From the NCBI RefSeq assembly GCF_009677585.1, contig NZ_WKYV01000005.1, positions 62,001 to 126,000 on the forward strand: DNA of 64,000 nucleotides, in the 5' to 3' direction. Under the pieces are notes generated by a model, which ran no database searches, was not told the DNA's origin, and saw only the letters and a program-made list of their open reading frames with translations. Position 1 is the stretch's first letter, and every line of letters starts with the position of its first letter. The DNA is from Lactonifactor sp. BIOML-A5. Its GTDB lineage: Bacteria > Bacillota > Clostridia > Lachnospirales > Lachnospiraceae. Position numbers and translations under genes: made by a program. Below, piece by piece: positions 8,187 to 16,389 of the stretch.

Positions 8187-11100
8187 ATGAAGAAAAAAGG
8201 ACTGCAAAAATGTATGGTTGCAACTTTATCTCTTGGGGCAATGCTGGGTATGAGCGCTGTGGCCGTTCATGCCGAGAACCCTATTGTACAGACCTACTAT
8301 ACGGCGGATCCATCACCTATGGTAGATGGTGACACTCTGTATCTGTACACGTCCCATGATGAAGACGGCCCAAACTCGTTTTATGAAATGAAGGACTATA
8401 AGTGCTTTTCTACCACAGATATGGTGAACTGGACTTACCGGGGAACTCCGGCAGGGATTCAGACCTTTTCTGCCTGGTCCGATCTTGGAAAGGACGGAGC
8501 CGCATGGGCTCAGCAGGTAGTAAAGAGGGACGGAAAGTATTACTTATATGCACCTATTCGAATTAAAGGCAAAGCATGGGGAATCGGAGTTGCAGTATCC
8601 GACAGTCCCACCGGACCTTTTAAGGATGCGCTGGGAACCTATTTGATTGATGCGGGATGGGAAGGAATCGATCCTACCGTATATGTGGACGACGATGGAC
8701 AGGCCTATCTTTACTGGGGTAACCCAAATCTCCACTATGTAAAATTAAATGAAGACATGATTTCTTATGACATGGAGTATGGCATTCACACACTGGACAT
8801 GACAACAGATGCGTTCGGTGAGGGAGACGGTAAGGCTGCATATCAGGAAGGTCCGTGGTTTTATAAGAGAAATAATAAATATTATATGGTATACCCTGCA
8901 ATAGCAGGCGGCGGGGAATTCATGGCGTATTCAACCAGCGACGGCCCTACCGGTCCGTGGAAATATGGCGGAGAGATTATGAACAGTGACGGCCTGAACA
9001 GCTATACCATTCATCCGGGAGTAGCTGATTTCAAAGGACATTCCTATCTGTTCTACCACACTGGCTGGCTGCCCGGAGGCGGAAGCTTTACACGTTCCGT
9101 GTGTGTGGAGGAATTTAAGTACAACGAGGATGGAACAATCCCATTTATGGACAAGACCAGGGAAGGCGTAGAAGCAGTAGAAAATCTGGATCCCTATAAG
9201 CTGACAGAGGCGGAAACCATGGCCAGTCAAAAAGGTATCCGCCCATTGGAATGTGAAGACGGAAGAATCGCGGTTAAGAACATTCAGGACGGAGACTATG
9301 TAAAAGTGAATAATGTAGACTTCGGTGAAAAGGGTGCTGCCATGTTCACAGCCGGCGTAGCCTGCGGTGCTGAGTCTATGGAACAAAAAGGCGGTAACAT
9401 TGAAATCCGTTTAGACAGTGAGGATGGAAAATTAGTAGGTACTCTCCCCGTTTCTTACACAGGCGGATGGGATGTATGGCAGGATAAAGCAACCAACGTG
9501 ACAGGAGCCGAGGGCGTTCATGACGTATATTTTGTATATACTGGAGATCACGAGGGTGAACTGTTCCAGGTAGATAACTGGAAGTTTACCGAAAAAGGCG
9601 AGGCCCGTGAGCTTGCAGCCCTGAATGCATCTGTAGACGTATATAAGCTTTCCGATACAGCAGAAGGAGCAGCAGGCAAGTACAACAAGACAGCGCTGAC
9701 AGTCAAGGCAATTTATTCAGACGGCAGCAGCGAGGATGTAACCGATCAGGTAGAATTCACCATGGATCCGGAAGGTATAGTGGAATTGAATGGCGCAGAG
9801 GTATCCGGTAAAACGATAGGTGAGACTATGATAACCGCCAGCTATCAGGGAAAAGAGGATAAGGTGCTGGTAAAAGTAGTTGATATTGAAGAGGAATACG
9901 GGGTAGAAAGCTTAACTCTGTCTTCCGAATCCGTCAATGTACGTGTAAATGAAGCGATAACGGTAACAGCTACAGCATCCTATAAAAACGGACGTACAGA
10001 GGATGTGTCTAATAAGCTGCAGTACAGCAACATCAGTGATCCTGAAGTTCTGGAAGTAAAAGACGGTAAACTTTTTGCAAAGGGTGTCGGTCAGTCTACG
10101 GTAGAGCTGTCTTACGCCGGAGAGATAGGGGCAGCGGCAACGGCTGCGCTAGAGGTAAACGTAACTGTCGTAAATCCATATGCCCGTGTGGAAGCAGAAG
10201 ACTTTACGGATAAACATGGCTCCGTACGCATAGAGAAGTGTGAAGATGAAGGCGGCGGCAGTAACATTGGAACTATTGTAGAGGAAGACTGGGTAAAATA
10301 CAGTGGCATAAGCTTTGACAAGGGCACATCAAAAATGATGTTTAGATTGGCATCCCTCTGGGGATTCCCCAAGTATATGCAGTTAAAGCTGGATACCCTG
10401 GAGTCAGATCCTGTAGCAGAATTTGAACTTACCAGAGGTACCGGTGGATGGCAGAATTACGAAACCTTTGAGTGGGATGTACCGAATATTACTGGTGTCC
10501 ATGACATTTACTTATATTTCCCATCAAGAGATATGAACATTAACTGGTGGCAGTTTGTAGAAGAAAAGAATCCGGATCAGGAAGCTGCTGACGGCGTAAA
10601 AGCGCTGATAGAGGCTATCGGCACTGTAGAGTATACTCCGGAATGCAAAGCAAAGATTGATGCTGCCCGGGAGGCATATGAAGCGCTGACAGATGAGCAG
10701 AAGGCACTGGTAGATAACTTCAGCAAACTGGAAGAAGCAGAAAACACATATCAAGTGCTGGAAACAGCAGCAGATAAGAAAGGCCTTGAACTGGCAATTG
10801 CCATGGCAGAGAACCTGAAAGAGGGCAGCCAGTCATTCATCGGCGGCAGCTGGGAAGCAGTAGAAAAAGCTCTGGATAAAGCAAAAGAAATTATGGCGAA
10901 AGAGGACGCGACTCAGTTAGAGATCGATACTGCCTTCGCAGAACTTCTCAATGCATGTACGAACTTAACTCCCGGTGTGGAAAAGGCCGGACTTGAAGCT
11001 GCTATAAAAGGAGCGCAGGAGCTGCTTGCAGATGAGACCTTAGGGACCCGCTATACAAAAGAGAGTATACAGATAGTGAAAGATGCTCTGAGCCATGCGG

Positions 11101-11804
11101 AAACAGTATTCGGAACTACTTATGATGATGCAAAAGCTGGTCAGAATGCAGTAAATGATGCTACATTAAACCTGATTACTGCTGTAACCCAGATGATGGA
11201 GAAGGATCTGTCCCGTGTGGATGCCCTGATCCGTCTGGCAGAAGAGATTCTGAAGGGTGAAGATAAGTATACAAGCACTTCCGTACAGGAATTAAAGGCA
11301 GCGATAGAAGCAGCCAGAACCGTTTCTGAAAATCCGGATGCAAGTGCAGAGGACATTAAGGATGCGGCATTCAATCTTCAGAAAGCTATGACAAGTCTTA
11401 AATGGAGAGGTAACAAAGCAGAACTGAAGGCAGTGATTGAAAAAGCAGACGCAATCTTGAAAGACTCCTATAAATATCTCACATCCAGTTTAGAAAATCT
11501 TTCTGATGTTCTGGAAGAAGCAAGGGGAGTTTACAATGACCCGGATGCTGTACAGACAGATATAAACAGTGTGCTGAAGAAACTGATTGCTGAGTGTATG
11601 GAAGCAAGGCTGCTTGGCGATATTAACCAGGACAACAGTGTAGATGCTGCGGATGCTTCTCTGCTCCTTCAGTATACTTCTGAGCTGATTGAGCTGGATG
11701 AGATGCAGGAACAGTACGCAGATGTGAACCAGAATGGCGTATCAGATGCAGAAGATGCTTCTTATATCCTGCAGTTATCAGCAGAATTAATTGATACTTT
11801 TTAG
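8187..11804 (+). CDS. Secreted GH43 enzyme with CBM6, FIVAR repeats and C-terminal dockerin
   Basis: A 1205-residue exported glycosidase. Signal peptide is residues 1-30. GH43 is about 29-332, with the base in TADPSPMV, GIDPTVYV for the second aspartate and the acid in YQEGPWFY. CBM6 is about 337-468. Two Big_2-like Ig domains (472-660), a second CBM6 (665-790), a helical linker and four FIVAR-like helical repeats (864-1141) follow. The last 63 residues form a type I dockerin with two EF-hand-like loops, DINQDNSVDAAD and DVNQNGVSDAED. Unlike the GH43 at 3169 it has no wall-binding repeats. The dockerin should attach it to a cohesin, and the next gene encodes one. Sugar specificity (arabinan or xylan type) is not resolved. 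Confidence 0.9.
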   Translation: MKKKGLQKCMVATLSLGAMLGMSAVAVHAENPIVQTYYTADPSPMVDGDTLYLYTSHDEDGPNSFYEMKDYKCFSTTDMVNWTYRGTPAGIQTFSAWSDLGKDGAAWAQQVVKRDGKYYLYAPIRIKGKAWGIGVAVSDSPTGPFKDALGTYLIDAGWEGIDPTVYVDDDGQAYLYWGNPNLHYVKLNEDMISYDMEYGIHTLDMTTDAFGEGDGKAAYQEGPWFYKRNNKYYMVYPAIAGGGEFMAYSTSDGPTGPWKYGGEIMNSDGLNSYTIHPGVADFKGHSYLFYHTGWLPGGGSFTRSVCVEEFKYNEDGTIPFMDKTREGVEAVENLDPYKLTEAETMASQKGIRPLECEDGRIAVKNIQDGDYVKVNNVDFGEKGAAMFTAGVACGAESMEQKGGNIEIRLDSEDGKLVGTLPVSYTGGWDVWQDKATNVTGAEGVHDVYFVYTGDHEGELFQVDNWKFTEKGEARELAALNASVDVYKLSDTAEGAAGKYNKTALTVKAIYSDGSSEDVTDQVEFTMDPEGIVELNGAEVSGKTIGETMITASYQGKEDKVLVKVVDIEEEYGVESLTLSSESVNVRVNEAITVTATASYKNGRTEDVSNKLQYSNISDPEVLEVKDGKLFAKGVGQSTVELSYAGEIGAAATAALEVNVTVVNPYARVEAEDFTDKHGSVRIEKCEDEGGGSNIGTIVEEDWVKYSGISFDKGTSKMMFRLASLWGFPKYMQLKLDTLESDPVAEFELTRGTGGWQNYETFEWDVPNITGVHDIYLYFPSRDMNINWWQFVEEKNPDQEAADGVKALIEAIGTVEYTPECKAKIDAAREAYEALTDEQKALVDNFSKLEEAENTYQVLETAADKKGLELAIAMAENLKEGSQSFIGGSWEAVEKALDKAKEIMAKEDATQLEIDTAFAELLNACTNLTPGVEKAGLEAAIKGAQELLADETLGTRYTKESIQIVKDALSHAETVFGTTYDDAKAGQNAVNDATLNLITAVTQMMEKDLSRVDALIRLAEEILKGEDKYTSTSVQELKAAIEAARTVSENPDASAEDIKDAAFNLQKAMTSLKWRGNKAELKAVIEKADAILKDSYKYLTSSLENLSDVLEEARGVYNDPDAVQTDINSVLKKLIAECMEARLLGDINQDNSVDAADASLLLQYTSELIELDEMQEQYADVNQNGVSDAEDASYILQLSAELIDTF

Positions 11805-11817
11805 CTAAGGCAGGGTA

Positions 11818-11849
11818 CAGCCACACAGAGAATATTCTCTGTGTGGCTG
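11818..11849. terminator. 32-bp perfect palindrome between the dockerin and cohesin genes
   Basis: The 16 bases at 11818-11833 (beginning CAGCCACACAGAG) are exactly complementary to 11834-11849. No T-run follows. As RNA it would form a strong hairpin 14 nt after the enzyme stop. It may stabilise the upstream message or reduce read-through into the cohesin gene. Confidence 0.7.
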
Positions 11850-11887
11850 ACTGAGTATCTGCAATCATTAAAAAGGCAGGGATAAAT

Positions 11888-12637
11888 ATGACTAAGAAAA
11901 ATAAGAAATGGATTGGTTTATGCATTTGCCTGATATGGGCAGCTCAGAGCATGCCGGTACTGGCAGCATCCGGGCCTAAAATCAGTATGCAGGCAGGACC
12001 TGTAAAAGAAAAGGATACTCAGGTACAGGTATCCTGTGAAATCGAAGACGGCATTGATGTTACAAGCGGTAAACTCCGTTTTCTGTACGACGCTTCACAG
12101 CTTACGCTGCACAGTGACAATGTGGGGGCAGCTCTTCAGAGCGGGCTGTGTAAAATTAACGATCCCCTGACCGGAAATAAAGAGGAAGGCGAGATTGTGG
12201 CATCTTTTGCACTGTCTGAGCCTATCCCGGAAGACGGAAGTCTGGTTGATATGACCTTTGAGTTAAATGATAATGTAAAGGCTGGAGATCAGTTAGAAAT
12301 CTCTCTCTCCGTGGAACAGCTCTCAGGAAATAACGGTAATATCAGCGCCGAAGCAATTCCTCTTTCTGTTCAAATAGAGGCAGGCGGCCATACGCCTGGC
12401 CCTCCGGAAGAAAATCAGGAGGAGAAAAAGGAACCTGAGCAGAAGACGCCTCCAAAGAAGGAACCGGCTACGCCCAAAGATAACACAAAATCTTCAGACA
12501 ATAGCAGCAAAACAAAAAGTAAAGCAGCTAAAACCGGTGATCTCTTAAATCCCTGGCTGTACATCGTTGGATTGGGGGCTGCAGGTGCCGGGATTGCGGC
12601 TGTAAAAGGAAAGAGAACAAAAAAACAGGGCAAATAG
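11888..12637 (+). CDS. Single-cohesin surface protein with C-terminal anchor
   Basis: A 249-residue exported protein. Signal peptide is about residues 1-27. Residues 30-160 show the cohesin pattern: alternating hydrophobic strands (VQVSCEI, GKLRFLYDASQLTL), a GEIVASFAL strand, and SLVDMTFELNDNVKAGD followed by strand-like ISLSVEQL. A Pro/Glu/Lys-rich spacer (165-205) leads to AAKTGD, a hydrophobic segment (LYIVGLGAAGAGIAAV) and a basic tail. That tail looks like a sortase signal with a degenerate motif, or a plain membrane anchor. It sits directly after a dockerin-bearing enzyme, so a one-site anchoring scaffoldin is the natural reading. The cohesin call rests on pattern recognition without alignment. 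Confidence 0.75.
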   Translation: MTKKNKKWIGLCICLIWAAQSMPVLAASGPKISMQAGPVKEKDTQVQVSCEIEDGIDVTSGKLRFLYDASQLTLHSDNVGAALQSGLCKINDPLTGNKEEGEIVASFALSEPIPEDGSLVDMTFELNDNVKAGDQLEISLSVEQLSGNNGNISAEAIPLSVQIEAGGHTPGPPEENQEEKKEPEQKTPPKKEPATPKDNTKSSDNSSKTKSKAAKTGDLLNPWLYIVGLGAAGAGIAAVKGKRTKKQGK

Positions 12638-12665
12638 CTGTTGTCCGGGAAGGAAGAGGTTAAAG

Positions 12666-14213
12666 ATGAAGAGTAAACGGTTGAATAAGCATATTGCCGG
12701 AGCTTTCTCTCTTGGATTGGTATTGAGCCTGAGTTCAGCATCCGTCAGTGCAGACAGTTCCGGCATACAGGGATATGACACTGCGGTGTCTTCGGCTCTA
12801 TCTGGTGATGTCTCCGGGGACAGCCCTGCATATGCCGATCCTGCGGGCAGCAAAGACCAGGTTCTGGCAGACAAAAAGGGATTGGAGCTTGCTGTTTCTA
12901 TGGCTGAAGAACTGAAAAACGGCGGCCAGTCCTTTTTGGAAGAGGGATGGCTGGCAGTGGACATAGCTTTGGAAAAGGCAAAGGCAGTGCTGGATGACGA
13001 AGATGCAACTCAGATAGAGATAAACGAGGCATATACGCAATTGGTGAGTGCCTGTGCGGACTTAATTCCAGGGGTAGAAAAGGAAGGGCTGAAATCTGCC
13101 ATAGACAGTGCAAGAGAAATCTTAGAAGATGAGGAAACCATCCGGCTTTATACCCAGGAAAGTGTACAGGCGGCAAAGGATGCACTGGCTGAGGCGGAAA
13201 GGGTATATAATACAGAATATGCAGTTCCGGATCAGGGGCAGCAGGCTGTAAATGATGCCACATCCAAGCTAATCACTGCAGTTAACAATATGTTAGAGGC
13301 AGAGCAGGGCAAGTGGGTACAGGATGAACATGGGTGGAGATATTACAATCAGGATGGAAAGTTTACAGTAAATAACTGGCAGTATATAGATGGAAGCTGG
13401 TATTATTTTAATGGAGGAGGATATCGGGTGACAGGATGGCTCCAGCTGGGAAATACCTGGTACTATCTGTATAAAGACGGTACTATGGCAACGGGCTGGC
13501 TGCTGGAAGGAAAGACCTGGTATTACTTAAAGGACAGCGGCGTAATGGCGACGGGCTGGGTGTTAGACGGCAATACCTGGTACTATCTGAAAGGCAGCGG
13601 AGCGATGGCAACAGGCTGGATTCAGTTAGGGAATACCTGGTATTATCTAAAAGGAAATGGAGCCATGGCAACGGGCTGGCTGCATTATGCAAATACCTGG
13701 TATTACCTGAAGGACAGCGGAGCGATGGCGACGGGCTGGGTGTTAGACGGCAATACCTGGTACTATCTGAAAGGCAGCGGAGCGATGGCAACAGGCTGGA
13801 TTCAGCTGGGAAGTACCTGGTATTATCTGAAAGGCAGCGGAGCTATGGCGACAGGCTGGATTCAGCTGGGAAGTACCTGGTATTATCTGAAGGCCAGCGG
13901 AGCGATGGCGACAGGCTGGGTGTTAGACGGAAAAACCTGGTACTACCTGAAAAGCAGCGGAGCAATGGCAACAGATTGGTTATTGGATGGAAAGACCTGG
14001 TATTATCTAAAAGGAAACGGAGCGATGGCAACGGGTTGGATAAAAGTCAGAGGTGTCTGGTACTATTGCAGCTCCAGCGGAGCCATGCAGACGGGCTGGC
14101 TGCTGGACGGAAAGACTTGGTACTACCTGAAAGACAACGGGGCTATGGCTGCCAACACATGGATAGGAAGATACTATGTAAACGGTTCCGGTGCCTGGGT
14201 AAAAACAAGATAA
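12666..14213 (+). CDS. Secreted FIVAR and cell-wall-binding-repeat protein
   Basis: A 515-residue exported protein with no catalytic domain. Signal peptide is about 1-29. Two FIVAR-type helical repeats (about 68-212) are clearly related to those in the dockerin enzyme two genes upstream; both have DKKGLELA and DATQ-EI signatures. Residues 215-515 are about fourteen 20-residue wall-binding repeats ending in WIGRYYVNGSGAWVKTR. It starts 28 bp after the cohesin gene and ends before a strong terminator, so the three genes look co-transcribed. It may be a wall-attached spacer or adaptor in the same surface assembly. Confidence 0.85.
   Translation: MKSKRLNKHIAGAFSLGLVLSLSSASVSADSSGIQGYDTAVSSALSGDVSGDSPAYADPAGSKDQVLADKKGLELAVSMAEELKNGGQSFLEEGWLAVDIALEKAKAVLDDEDATQIEINEAYTQLVSACADLIPGVEKEGLKSAIDSAREILEDEETIRLYTQESVQAAKDALAEAERVYNTEYAVPDQGQQAVNDATSKLITAVNNMLEAEQGKWVQDEHGWRYYNQDGKFTVNNWQYIDGSWYYFNGGGYRVTGWLQLGNTWYYLYKDGTMATGWLLEGKTWYYLKDSGVMATGWVLDGNTWYYLKGSGAMATGWIQLGNTWYYLKGNGAMATGWLHYANTWYYLKDSGAMATGWVLDGNTWYYLKGSGAMATGWIQLGSTWYYLKGSGAMATGWIQLGSTWYYLKASGAMATGWVLDGKTWYYLKSSGAMATDWLLDGKTWYYLKGNGAMATGWIKVRGVWYYCSSSGAMQTGWLLDGKTWYYLKDNGAMAANTWIGRYYVNGSGAWVKTR
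13381..14180 (+). repeat. 60-bp tandem repeat array with recent 180-bp duplication
   Basis: About thirteen 60-bp units encode TGW...TWYYL modules. Bases 13545-13625 are identical to 13725-13805 (81 bp, 180-bp offset), which marks a duplication of three units. Units 13801-13860 and 13861-13920 also differ at only a few positions. The array is likely to vary in copy number between strains. Confidence 0.9.
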
Positions 14214-14240
14214 ATTTGTAAAAACAGAATCATTATAATA

Positions 14241-14286
14241 AAACAGGAGATTACCCGACTGAAATCGGTGAATCTCCTGTTTTGCT
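14241..14286 (+). terminator. Rho-independent terminator of the dockerin/cohesin cluster
   Basis: AAACAGGAGATT (14241-14252) pairs perfectly with 14271-14282. A further CCGA/TCGG stem lies inside the loop, and TTTT runs out of the stem at 14280-14283. Confidence 0.8.
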
Positions 14287-14371
14287 GCAGAGAAAAAATG
14301 ACTTATCAGTATGCATATGGTAAAATACAGACAGAATATGCAAATTTTTGTGAGAAAGGAAGAACAAAAAT

Positions 14372-14713
14372 ATGGAAGTATTTTACCGCCTCTGCGTCAG
14401 TGTGTCCATTGGAGTTATCGTAGGCTTTCTGGTGGGAGGCATTAAGTTTTCTTTAAGAAAAAAGTATACCGATAAACAGATTCAGAAAAACCGCAGAGTA
14501 ATGAATAAGATATCCTCTGTACTAAAATACAGCACCCTTCTTCTGCTGGTGCTGGGGTTTATCTGGTGTGTTTACTATTTGGTATTAGGAGCCACAGACC
14601 GGGGGCAGGCTGACTATGCCAATAATATGTCAGAGAATATTGTAGCTGTCCTGACCGTAATATCAATTATCTTTGCATTTTTTGAGTTTTTGAGACATAC
14701 AGGAGATAAATAG
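14372..14713 (+). CDS. Small integral membrane protein of unknown function
   Basis: The 113-residue product has three hydrophobic segments, about residues 8-26 (VSIGVIVGFLVGG), 52-74 (STLLLLVLGFIWCVYYLVLG) and 88-105 (IVAVLTVISIIFAFFEF), with a basic loop between the first two. A GAAAGGAAG ribosome site precedes the ATG. No family was recognised. It stands alone between the surface cluster and the convergent tag gene, 7 bp from the tag stop codon. Confidence 0.65.
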   Translation: MEVFYRLCVSVSIGVIVGFLVGGIKFSLRKKYTDKQIQKNRRVMNKISSVLKYSTLLLLVLGFIWCVYYLVLGATDRGQADYANNMSENIVAVLTVISIIFAFFEFLRHTGDK

Positions 14714-14720
14714 AGGGGAT

Positions 14721-15323
14721 TCACCCCTCCAGGTATCTCCTTTTACGGATGACAGGATACTGTGCAATCAGTTTTTGATAACAATCGCAGGACTCCTCAT
14801 GATCATTTATCATCCCGCAGGCCTGAAGATGAGAATATACGGTAACAGAACCGAGATACTTGAATCCCCGTTTTTTCAGATCTTTGCTGATGAGATCGGA
14901 AAGTCCGTTCCTGGCAGGGATGTTTCCTTTCTGATGTCCTGCATAAAGTATGGTCTTCCCTTTGGAATAATCCCACAGATACCGGCTGAAGCTGCCGAAC
15001 TCGTCCTGTATTTTCAGGAAACACCGGGCATTGTGGATGACAGCTTCTATTTTACGGCGTGATTTTATCATTCCTTCGGTATTCATAATACGTTCTATAT
15101 CTGCTTCTGCAAAACCGGCGACCGCATGATAGTCAAAACCGGCGAAGCACTGCCTGAAGATTTCCCGTTTCCGGATCATCATATTCCAGTTCAGCCCGCA
15201 CTGCATGACTTCCATCATTAAGAACTCAAACTGCTTCTGGTCATCATGTAAGGGAATCCCCCACTCCTGGTCGTGGTACTGGATCATTGGCTCATTGATG
15301 AGACACCATGGACAACGTTTCAT
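14721..15323 (-). CDS. tag: DNA-3-methyladenine glycosylase I
   Basis: A 200-residue repair enzyme that excises 3-methyladenine from alkylated DNA. The N-terminus KRCPWC and the segment YHDQEWGIPLHDD are classic for Tag, as are the C-terminal SHLQACGMINDH and the closing histidine/cysteine residues that form its zinc site (C4, H17, H175-C179 region). The length matches the family. It is divergent from ogt, another alkylation-repair gene, about 310 bp away. Confidence 0.93.
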   Translation of the reverse strand: MKRCPWCLINEPMIQYHDQEWGIPLHDDQKQFEFLMMEVMQCGLNWNMMIRKREIFRQCFAGFDYHAVAGFAEADIERIMNTEGMIKSRRKIEAVIHNARCFLKIQDEFGSFSRYLWDYSKGKTILYAGHQKGNIPARNGLSDLISKDLKKRGFKYLGSVTVYSHLQACGMINDHEESCDCYQKLIAQYPVIRKRRYLEG

Positions 15324-15632
15324 ATCGTATATTTTATTCCTTTCCTATTGCTGTGCCCCTGTATCTGGCTGGGAAAGAATAAGGATTATTATATTCTCCG
15401 TGAATATACCGTATTCTTCTGATTACTTATAAGCAAAATGATACCCTCAAAGATATAATCCGTCAAGTTTATTCTCAGGGACTTACTGGAGTGATGCCAA
15501 AGGCTCAGGATACAGACATAATAGATATTATTGTTATTTCATATATAAAAAAGAGGAAAATAACCCGGTGTATGGTATAATTTTATAAAGGTAAAGAGCA
15601 GTGTTACCCATAGAATTTACTTTAAGGAGGAA
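15324..15632. other. Divergent intergenic region between tag and ogt
   Basis: A 309-bp AT-rich region that must carry the two divergent promoters. An extended -10 box for ogt is visible at 15573-15581. A 58-codon open stretch (15404-15580) without a usable start and ribosome site was not called. Confidence 0.6.
15573..15581 (+). promoter_or_regulatory. Extended -10 promoter element for ogt
   Basis: TGGTATAAT is a TGn plus perfect TATAAT box, 52 bp before the ogt ATG. No good -35 box is seen 17 bp upstream, which is usual for extended -10 promoters. Confidence 0.55.
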
Positions 15633-16178
15633 ATGAATATGTATTATTCTACGAATTACGATTCTCCCCTGGGACAGATTACTTTGGCAAGTGATGGAGA
15701 GCATCTTGTGGGTGTGTGGATAGAAGGCCAGAAATATTTTTGCGGCTCAGTAAAAGAAGAACTGCTTCCAAAAGACGATCTCCCGGAGTTTGAAGCCGCA
15801 ATAAACTGGCTGAACCGATACTTTGCCGGGGAAAAACCGCAGATAAATGAGCTGCCCCTGGCGCCTATAGGCGGTGAGTTCAGACAGGAGGTATGGAAAC
15901 TGCTCTGCGAGATTCCTTACGGAGAAGTGACCACGTACGGGGAAATCGCAAGGAAAGCAGCAGAGAAGCTGGGCAAACAGAAGATGTCCGCCCAGGCAGT
16001 GGGAGGGGCGGTGGGACATAACCCGATCTCTATTATCATCCCATGCCACCGTGTAGTGGGGGCAAATGGAAGTCTCACCGGCTATGGGGGAGGCATTCAG
16101 AAAAAGGTGTGGCTTTTGTCCCATGAGGGGGCAGATATGAAAAAGTTTACTGTTCCCACCAAAGGCACTGCTTTGTGA
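15633..16178 (+). CDS. ogt: Methylated-DNA--protein-cysteine methyltransferase
   Basis: A 181-residue suicide repair protein that removes alkyl groups from O6-alkylguanine. The active-site motif is IIIPCHRVVGANGSLTGYGGG (Cys of PCHR near residue 139). The helix-turn-helix with EIPYGEVTTYGEIA comes before it, and the N-terminal ribonuclease-like domain fills residues 1-85. An AAGGAGG ribosome site at 15623 supports the ATG at 15633; the ATG two codons later is possible. A terminator follows. Confidence 0.94.
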   Translation: MNMYYSTNYDSPLGQITLASDGEHLVGVWIEGQKYFCGSVKEELLPKDDLPEFEAAINWLNRYFAGEKPQINELPLAPIGGEFRQEVWKLLCEIPYGEVTTYGEIARKAAEKLGKQKMSAQAVGGAVGHNPISIIIPCHRVVGANGSLTGYGGGIQKKVWLLSHEGADMKKFTVPTKGTAL

Positions 16179-16193
16179 CAGGTACAGCAGTTT

Positions 16194-16223
16194 AGGAGCG
16201 GAAACCGGCAGGTTTCCGCTCCT
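16194..16223 (+). terminator. Terminator hairpin after ogt
   Basis: A 13-bp perfect stem (AGGAGCGGAAACC at 16194-16206 with 16211-16223) and a GGCA tetraloop, followed by ATTTGC. It lies 16 bp after the ogt stop. Confidence 0.75.
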
Positions 16224-16313
16224 ATTTGCTATAGAAAATGGAAAATTTCCTGTAAATATAAGAGTTTTTTAAATATTAACAGGAATTATTCCATTCATGC
16301 AGCACAAATACAA

Positions 16314-16343
16314 TTGACAAGTGAAATGTCATGACATTATAAT
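16314..16343 (+). promoter_or_regulatory. Promoter of the sensor kinase operon
   Basis: Consensus TTGACA (16314-16319), 18-bp spacer, consensus TATAAT (16338-16343). A perfect 14-bp palindrome fills most of the spacer. Confidence 0.75.
16325..16338. promoter_or_regulatory. Palindromic operator candidate in the promoter spacer
   Basis: AATGTCATGACATT is a perfect 14-bp palindrome between the -35 and -10 boxes. A protein bound here would block RNA polymerase. Confidence 0.5.
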
Positions 16344-16389
16344 GAAGTAACAAAAGATGCGATGTGCAGATTAGCGAAAGGAGAATAAA

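Noticed and set aside
15404..15580. A 58-codon open stretch between tag and ogt (contains KDIIRQVYSQGLTGVM)
   Set aside because: It has no ATG, GTG or TTG near its start and no ribosome site, and it runs into the ogt promoter. It could be a decayed gene fragment but nothing supports expression.
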